64,000 bases of DNA, from the NCBI GenBank assembly GCA_040216765.1, contig JAVJON010000007.1:124001-188000 (forward strand), read 5' to 3'. Both the position numbers and the translations under genes were made by a program. This DNA is from Marinibaculum sp040216765 (lineage in GTDB: Bacteria; Pseudomonadota; Alphaproteobacteria; Ferrovibrionales; Ferrovibrionaceae). Every line of letters begins with the position of its first letter. Positions within the stretch are counted from its first letter, which is position 1. Of the stretch, positions 60,074 to 64,000 are shown piece by piece. The notes under the pieces were generated by a model that was not told the DNA's origin, did no database searches, and saw nothing but the letters and a program-made list of their open reading frames with translations.

Positions 60074-61318
60074 GTGAGTCGGCCGTGGACCATTGCGCTT
60101 GACGCCATGGGCGGCGACCTGGGTCCCCGGCCGGTCATCGTGGGGGCTGCCGATGTCAGCTACCGCTATCCGGATGCCCGGTTCCTGATCTTCGGCGACG
60201 AGGCCAAGCTGGCGCCGCTCCTGAAGCGGGTCGGGCGGCTGAAGGATCGTGCCGAGATCCGACACACCACTGGCCTGGTCGGGCCGAAGGACAAGCCCAG
60301 CCACGTGTTGCGCCGCGGCAGCGACACCAGCATGGGGCAGGCGATTCACGCCGTCCTGTCCGGAGAGGCCGACGGCGTCGTGTCGAACGGCAATACCGGC
60401 GCCCTCATGGCGCTGTCGATCTACCTGCTGAAGACCCTGCCCGGCGTCGACCGGCCGGCGATCGCGTCCCTGATGCCGACCTCGCGCGGCGAAGTGATCA
60501 TGCTGGACCTGGGCGCGAACGTGGAATGCGATGCGCGCAACCTGACCCAGTTCGCGATGATGGGGGCGCATTTCGCCCATGCCGTGCTGGGGCGGCAGAA
60601 GCCGCTCGTGGGCCTGCTGAATGTCGGGGTGGAAGAGACCAAGGGTCGCGACTCGATCAGGCAGGCAGCGGAAATCCTGAGGCAGCACAAAGACTTGCCT
60701 CTGGAGTTTCACGGATTTGTCGAAGGCGGCGACATCAACCAAGGTGTGGTGGATGTCGTCGTGACCGACGGCTTCACGGGCAATATCGCGCTGAAGACGA
60801 TGGAAGGCACCGCGCGGATGATCGGCGGTTATCTGCGCGCCGTCTTCCGCCGTTCCTTGCTGACCAAGTTGAGCTACCTGATCGCGCAAGGCGCAATCGA
60901 CGCGCTGCGCCAGCGCCTGGACCCGCGCTTCTACAATGGCGGCGTCTTCCTCGGCCTGAACGGCATCGTGGTGAAAAGCCATGGCGGCGCCGATGCGGTG
61001 GCCTTTGCCTCGGCCCTGGAACTGGCCATCGACATGGTGGCCGACGACCTTCCCGCCCGCACCGCCCGTGACGTGCACCAGTTCTTCGGCAGCGATGGCG
61101 GCCGGTCGGCGGGCAGCGGACGCCCGGCCGCGCCCCCGCCCGCGCCCGCGCCCGCGGAGGATGCCTCGGCCGCCGGCACCGCTTCGGCTGCGGGCGAACC
61201 GTCCGGAGCGGCGGGCCAACCCGGAGCGGCGCCGGGAGACGCGCCACAGGACCAGAATGGGACCGATGGCACTGCCTCCGGCGGTGCGCAGCACAGAATC
61301 GCGGGTCAGGCCGTATGA
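60074..61318 (+). CDS. plsX: Phosphate acyltransferase PlsX with a C-terminal tail
   Basis: 414 residues, about 70 longer than usual. The core makes acyl-phosphate from acyl-ACP for phospholipid synthesis: TIALDAMGGDLGP, GEADGVVSNGNTGALMAL, LGANVECDARNLTQFA, VVDVVVTDGFTGNIALK and NGIVVKSHGGAD. The tail (about 345-414) is a Pro/Ala/Gly/Gln-rich low-complexity extension. GTG 60074 precedes SRPWTIALDAMGG with GGGGCGAC upstream. The stop overlaps the fabH ATG (ATGA). Confidence 0.93.
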   Translation: MSRPWTIALDAMGGDLGPRPVIVGAADVSYRYPDARFLIFGDEAKLAPLLKRVGRLKDRAEIRHTTGLVGPKDKPSHVLRRGSDTSMGQAIHAVLSGEADGVVSNGNTGALMALSIYLLKTLPGVDRPAIASLMPTSRGEVIMLDLGANVECDARNLTQFAMMGAHFAHAVLGRQKPLVGLLNVGVEETKGRDSIRQAAEILRQHKDLPLEFHGFVEGGDINQGVVDVVVTDGFTGNIALKTMEGTARMIGGYLRAVFRRSLLTKLSYLIAQGAIDALRQRLDPRFYNGGVFLGLNGIVVKSHGGADAVAFASALELAIDMVADDLPARTARDVHQFFGSDGGRSAGSGRPAAPPPAPAPAEDASAAGTASAAGEPSGAAGQPGAAPGDAPQDQNGTDGTASGGAQHRIAGQAV

Positions 61319-62286
61319 GACGTACTTTCATTACCGGCTGCGGCGCATACTTGCCGGAGCGGATCATGTCGAACGACGAACTGGCGCGGCTGGTCGACAC
61401 CAACGACGAGTGGATCACGGCGCGGACCGGCATCAAGGAACGCCGCATCGCGGCGGAGGGCGAGACGACGTCGATGCTGGGGCTGAAGGCGGCGGAGCGG
61501 GCCTTGGAGAATGCCGGCGTGAAGGCGGCGGATGTCGACCTGATCGTCCTGGCCACCGCCACGCCCGACCAGACCTTTCCCGCGACCGCCTGCCGGGTCC
61601 AGGCGGAACTGGGCCTGACCTCCGGGGCGGCATTCGACATCCAGGCGGTCTGCACCGGTTTCATCTATGCGCTCGCCACCGCCGACAATTTCATCAAGGC
61701 CGGGCAGGCGGATACCGCCCTGGTCATCGGGGCGGAGACCTTTTCGCGGATCCTGGACTGGGAGGATCGCGGCACCTGCGTACTGTTCGGCGACGGCGCC
61801 GGCGCAGTGGTGCTGACGGCAGGCACCGGCCAGGGCACCGCGGCGGATCGCGGCGTGCTGAGCACCCACCTGCATTCCGACGGCCGCTACGAGAAGCTGC
61901 TTTATGTCGACGGCGGCCCGTCCTCCACCCAGACCGTCGGCAAGCTGCGCATGTCGGGCAAGGAAGTGTTCCGCCATGCGGTGGTCAATCTTGCCGATGC
62001 AGTGTCCGAGGCAATGGCCGCCACCGGCCTCACGCCGGATGACATCGACTGGATCGTCCCGCATCAGGCCAACCGGCGGATCATCGACGCCACCGCACGC
62101 AAGCTGAACATCGATCCGGACAGGGTTGTGCTGACCGTGGATCGTCACGGCAATACCTCTGCCGCCTCCGTGCCGCTCGCCCTGAACGAGGCAGTGAAGG
62201 ACGGCCGCATCCAGCCCGGCCATCTGGTCCTGATGGAGGCGATGGGCGGAGGCTTTACCTGGGGCAGCGCGCTGGCGCGCTGGTAG
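61315..62286 (+). CDS. fabH: Beta-ketoacyl-ACP synthase III
   Basis: 323 residues; starts fatty-acid synthesis by condensing acetyl-CoA with malonyl-ACP. Catalytic triad: Cys in FDIQAVCTGFIYALA, His in VPHQANRRIID and Asn in DRHGNTSAASVPLAL. Glycine-rich GGGFTWGSALARW ends the protein. Coupled to plsX by a four-base overlap. Confidence 0.97.
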   Translation: MRRTFITGCGAYLPERIMSNDELARLVDTNDEWITARTGIKERRIAAEGETTSMLGLKAAERALENAGVKAADVDLIVLATATPDQTFPATACRVQAELGLTSGAAFDIQAVCTGFIYALATADNFIKAGQADTALVIGAETFSRILDWEDRGTCVLFGDGAGAVVLTAGTGQGTAADRGVLSTHLHSDGRYEKLLYVDGGPSSTQTVGKLRMSGKEVFRHAVVNLADAVSEAMAATGLTPDDIDWIVPHQANRRIIDATARKLNIDPDRVVLTVDRHGNTSAASVPLALNEAVKDGRIQPGHLVLMEAMGGGFTWGSALARW

Positions 62287-62464
62287 CCCGGAGTCGCAGA
62301 CGGAGTCGGGCTGGAGTCGCGGTTTTCGCGGAGATCCGGCAATGGCGGCGGGACTGGCCGGCTGGCCATCGTCATGCGGCTTTGGCAGATCCTTTCGGAT
62401 TGCGCGGCACCTGTCCCGCAAATGTCGCAGCAAGATATAAAGATCTTCACCTATCTCTCTGATA

Positions 62465-62493
62465 TTGACGGGTTTCTCGCCCGGAAGTAGGGT
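62465..62493 (+). promoter_or_regulatory. Candidate ihfA promoter
   Basis: TTGACG (62465-62470), a 17-base spacer and TAGGGT (62488-62493). The -35 is five of six, the -10 three of six. It lies about 58 bases upstream of the ihfA start, just after the AT-rich tract 62430-62465. Confidence 0.45.
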
Positions 62494-62551
62494 CAGTCTT
62501 CCGGTTGAGTAGCGGCCCAGCCGCTCGGCCTGGACGATGGGGTGAGATGGG

Positions 62552-62893
62552 ATGCCGGGCACGGTCACACGCGCGCAGCTGAGCGAGGCTGTCTACCAGG
62601 AGGTCGGCCTCTCCCGAAACGAATCGGCAGAGCTGGTCGAGAACGTCCTGGACGAGATCGTGGACAGCCTGGTTCGCGGCGACACCGTCAAGATTTCCTC
62701 GTTCGGAAGCTTTCAGGTGCGGGCCAAGGGCGGGCGTGTCGGCCGCAATCCCAAGACCGGCGAAGAGGTGCCGATATCGCCGCGCCGGGTCCTGGTGTTC
62801 CGGGCGAGCCAGGTGCTGAAGGACCGGATCAACGATGCCCTGACCCATGCGGCAGCGGCCCTGCGGCCCGGCGATGGGGGCGGCAGGAGTTGA
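62552..62893 (+). CDS. ihfA: Integration host factor alpha subunit
   Basis: 113 residues. HU/IHF fold with TRAQLSEAVYQEVGLSRNES, VKISSFGSFQVR and the arm KGGRVGRNPKTGEEVPI, whose conserved proline intercalates DNA. The 15-residue C-terminal tail is Ala/Gly-rich. ATG 62552 begins MPGTVTRAQL. It bends DNA at sites in promoters and recombination. The stop overlaps the TTG start of the MerR gene. Confidence 0.95.
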   Translation: MPGTVTRAQLSEAVYQEVGLSRNESAELVENVLDEIVDSLVRGDTVKISSFGSFQVRAKGGRVGRNPKTGEEVPISPRRVLVFRASQVLKDRINDALTHAAAALRPGDGGGRS

Positions 62894-63792
62894 CCGGCAC
62901 GCTGACCGGGAACACAGCCGGAACCACGCAAGGGGGACGCACCATCCAGGATCGTGGGGCCCAGGATCGCTCGGCCCAGGATCGCTCGACCCAGGATCGC
63001 TCGACGCTGGCCGGGCGGCGGCCGGTCGGGCGCGACCCCGATGGCGCTCGCCGCGGCGAGAAGTCGCCGCAGGCCTTCCGGACGATCTCGGAGGTGGCGC
63101 AGGACCTGGAGGTTCCGCCACACGTCCTGCGCTTCTGGGAAACCAAGTTCAGCCAGGTCCGGCCGCTGAAGCGCGGCGGCGGGCGGCGCTATTACCGCCC
63201 CGAGGATGTCGACCTGCTTCGGCGCATCCGCGCGTTGCTGTATCGCGAAGGCTATACCATCAAAGGGGTCCAGCGCGTGCTGCGCGAGGGCGGGAGCCAG
63301 GCGGCAGATGCCGCCGGCGGCCGCGGTGGCACCGCTGTCGAGACGGCGCCGCCAGCGGCGGGCGGGGCGGCGGAGTCCGCCGCGTCGCATCCGCATCCCC
63401 GGACGGCGGGCGCCGATACGGTGGCCGGGATCCCCGACGAAGCGGATCACGCCTTGCCCGGCCAGGCAGCTGCCGGGCCGGGTCCCGGCCTGTCGCAGCG
63501 GGCGGCACCGGACGGGGGCGCGGATCCACCACCTCCGGCTGTGGCCGGCGTGCCGGCCGGAGACAGTCCCGGCGGTGTACCGGCGGATGTCCGCGGCACC
63601 GGTTCCGGCGGGCAGGCGGCGCTCTCCGCGGCAGCCGCCTCCGCACGCACGGAGGCTTCGGCCAGCGTCGATCAGGGTGCCGCGTCTGCTGCGCACGAGC
63701 AGGATTGGCGGCAACGCCTCGGCAAGGTGCTGATCGATCTGCGGACAGTCCGGGAAGTGCTGCAGCGGGAGCTTGACGACCCCGCATCATGA
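62890..63792 (+). CDS. MerR family transcriptional regulator
   Basis: About 300 residues. The N-terminal 60 residues include four degenerate copies of a five-residue repeat (QDRGA, QDRSA, QDRST, QDRST). The MerR winged helix follows: FRTISEVAQDLEVPPHVLRFWETKF and YYRPEDVDLLRRIRALLYREGYTIKGVQRVL, in parts. The rest is a long Ala/Gly/Pro low-complexity region ending WRQRLGKVLIDLRTVREVLQRELDD. TTG 62890 is the only credible start before the repeat; it overlaps the ihfA stop. This ihfA-merR linkage is typical of alphaproteobacteria; ligand unknown. Confidence 0.88.
   Translation: MTGTLTGNTAGTTQGGRTIQDRGAQDRSAQDRSTQDRSTLAGRRPVGRDPDGARRGEKSPQAFRTISEVAQDLEVPPHVLRFWETKFSQVRPLKRGGGRRYYRPEDVDLLRRIRALLYREGYTIKGVQRVLREGGSQAADAAGGRGGTAVETAPPAAGGAAESAASHPHPRTAGADTVAGIPDEADHALPGQAAAGPGPGLSQRAAPDGGADPPPPAVAGVPAGDSPGGVPADVRGTGSGGQAALSAAAASARTEASASVDQGAASAAHEQDWRQRLGKVLIDLRTVREVLQRELDDPAS
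62947..63006 (+). repeat. Four 15-bp tandem repeats in the MerR N-terminus
   Basis: Units at 62947, 62962, 62977 and 62992 share CAGGATCG and encode QDR[GS][AT]. The first unit is divergent (CGTGGGGCC) and the last three are nearly identical, suggesting recent slippage. The frame is preserved because the unit is a multiple of three. Confidence 0.9.
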
Positions 63793-63811
63793 AGCGACGG
63801 ACTGCGGTCCG

Positions 63812-63831
63812 GGACGGCGGCACAGCCGTCC
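63812..63831 (+). terminator. Hairpin after the MerR gene
   Basis: GGACGGC (63812-63818) pairs with GCCGTCC (63825-63831), with a six-base loop, 20 bases beyond the stop. No T-run follows, so termination strength is uncertain. Confidence 0.4.
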
Positions 63832-63964
63832 GGAACGGCAGGACCCGGGAAATGCCATCGGGTGCAGGGAACAATTGCAGCGGCCAGATGCCATGGCTAT
63901 AGTCCCGCGCTCCGAAGCCGGGGTCAGCGCAGGCAACCTGCCTGCGCAATCCCGCGGCGCGGTG

Positions 63965-64000
63965 CGGAGCGTAGCGCAGCCTGGTAGCGCGCTTGTCTGG
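63965..64000 (+). tRNA. tRNA-Pro, 5' part, probably anticodon GGG
   Basis: The window ends inside this gene. CGGAGCG starts the acceptor, TAGCGCAGCCTGGTAGCGC is the proline-type D arm, and the anticodon arm begins CTTGTCTGG, so the anticodon starts GG; with the proline-like D arm it is most likely GGG. The rest lies outside. Confidence 0.85.

Noticed and set aside
62290..62319. Three GGAGTCG heptamers after fabH
   Set aside because: Spaced 12 and 11 bases apart, but short and GC-typical; probably chance.

Overview
The window is high-GC, densely coded chromosomal DNA that reads as an alphaproteobacterium, most likely Rhodospirillales-like (an inference from gene content and order; no 16S rRNA gene is present). 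Order-level markers are a MucR/Ros regulator, an NDUFS4-type complex I subunit, a ubiquinol-cytochrome c chaperone, the run rpiB-glyA-nrdR-ribD-ribE-ribBX-ribH-nusB-thiL, and the block bamE / chaperone / DUF177-rpmF-plsX-fabH-ihfA-merR. I see no prophage, insertion sequence, CRISPR array or replication origin.

Region by region. 1-3.3 kb: a truncated diguanylate cyclase, an EF-hand protein and an aryl-CoA ligase. 1.6-8.4 kb is one tightly overlapping minus-strand catabolic operon (SDR, MarR regulator, enoyl-CoA hydratase, acyl-CoA dehydrogenase, Old Yellow Enzyme fused to FnIII, aryl-CoA ligase) behind an AT-rich palindrome that looks like the MarR operator. 8.4-16.2 kb: a lone RAM domain, a hybrid histidine kinase, an RhlE-type helicase, a lipoprotein and parE. 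16.3-20.5 kb: a thioesterase, two exported unknown proteins and a fused SecDF. 20.6-22.5 kb: glnB-glnA. 23-25.5 kb: three tRNA genes (His, Pro, Arg) enclosing a tandem SDR pair and the complex I accessory gene. 25.5-29.3 kb: a LEA-like exported protein with a promoter matching the EcfG general-stress consensus, a tiny lipoprotein, a Crp/Fnr regulator and an EAL-CBS-GGDEF protein.

29.5-35.7 kb is a complete branched-chain-type ABC importer (binding protein, two ATPases, two permeases) ending in a core-MetE-like methyltransferase. 35.8-38.8 kb: DUF4189 protein, ABC-F ATPase and ndk. 38.8-42.4 kb: REP-like hairpins, then a second LivGFHM set without a local binding protein. 42.7-43.5 kb: mucR and an AT-rich regulatory region. 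43.5-53 kb: pentose phosphate/one-carbon, NrdR, riboflavin, NusB, ThiL and an MFS carrier. 53.4-55.6 kb: a K+-independent-type H+-pyrophosphatase with an overlapping leader ORF. 55.7-57.6 kb: divergent cobS/cobT. 57.6-64 kb: envelope, ribosome and lipid genes, ending in a cut tRNA-Pro.

The strongest candidates for something under-described are the aryl-CoA operon (standalone OYE-FnIII where related clusters carry a flavin monooxygenase/OYE fusion), the importer coupled to core-MetE, the hppA leader made of a 15-bp tandem repeat with an ORF ending inside the hppA start codon, and the stress-promoter/LEA-like gene pair. Coordinates and motifs were read by eye; functions are family-level inferences.
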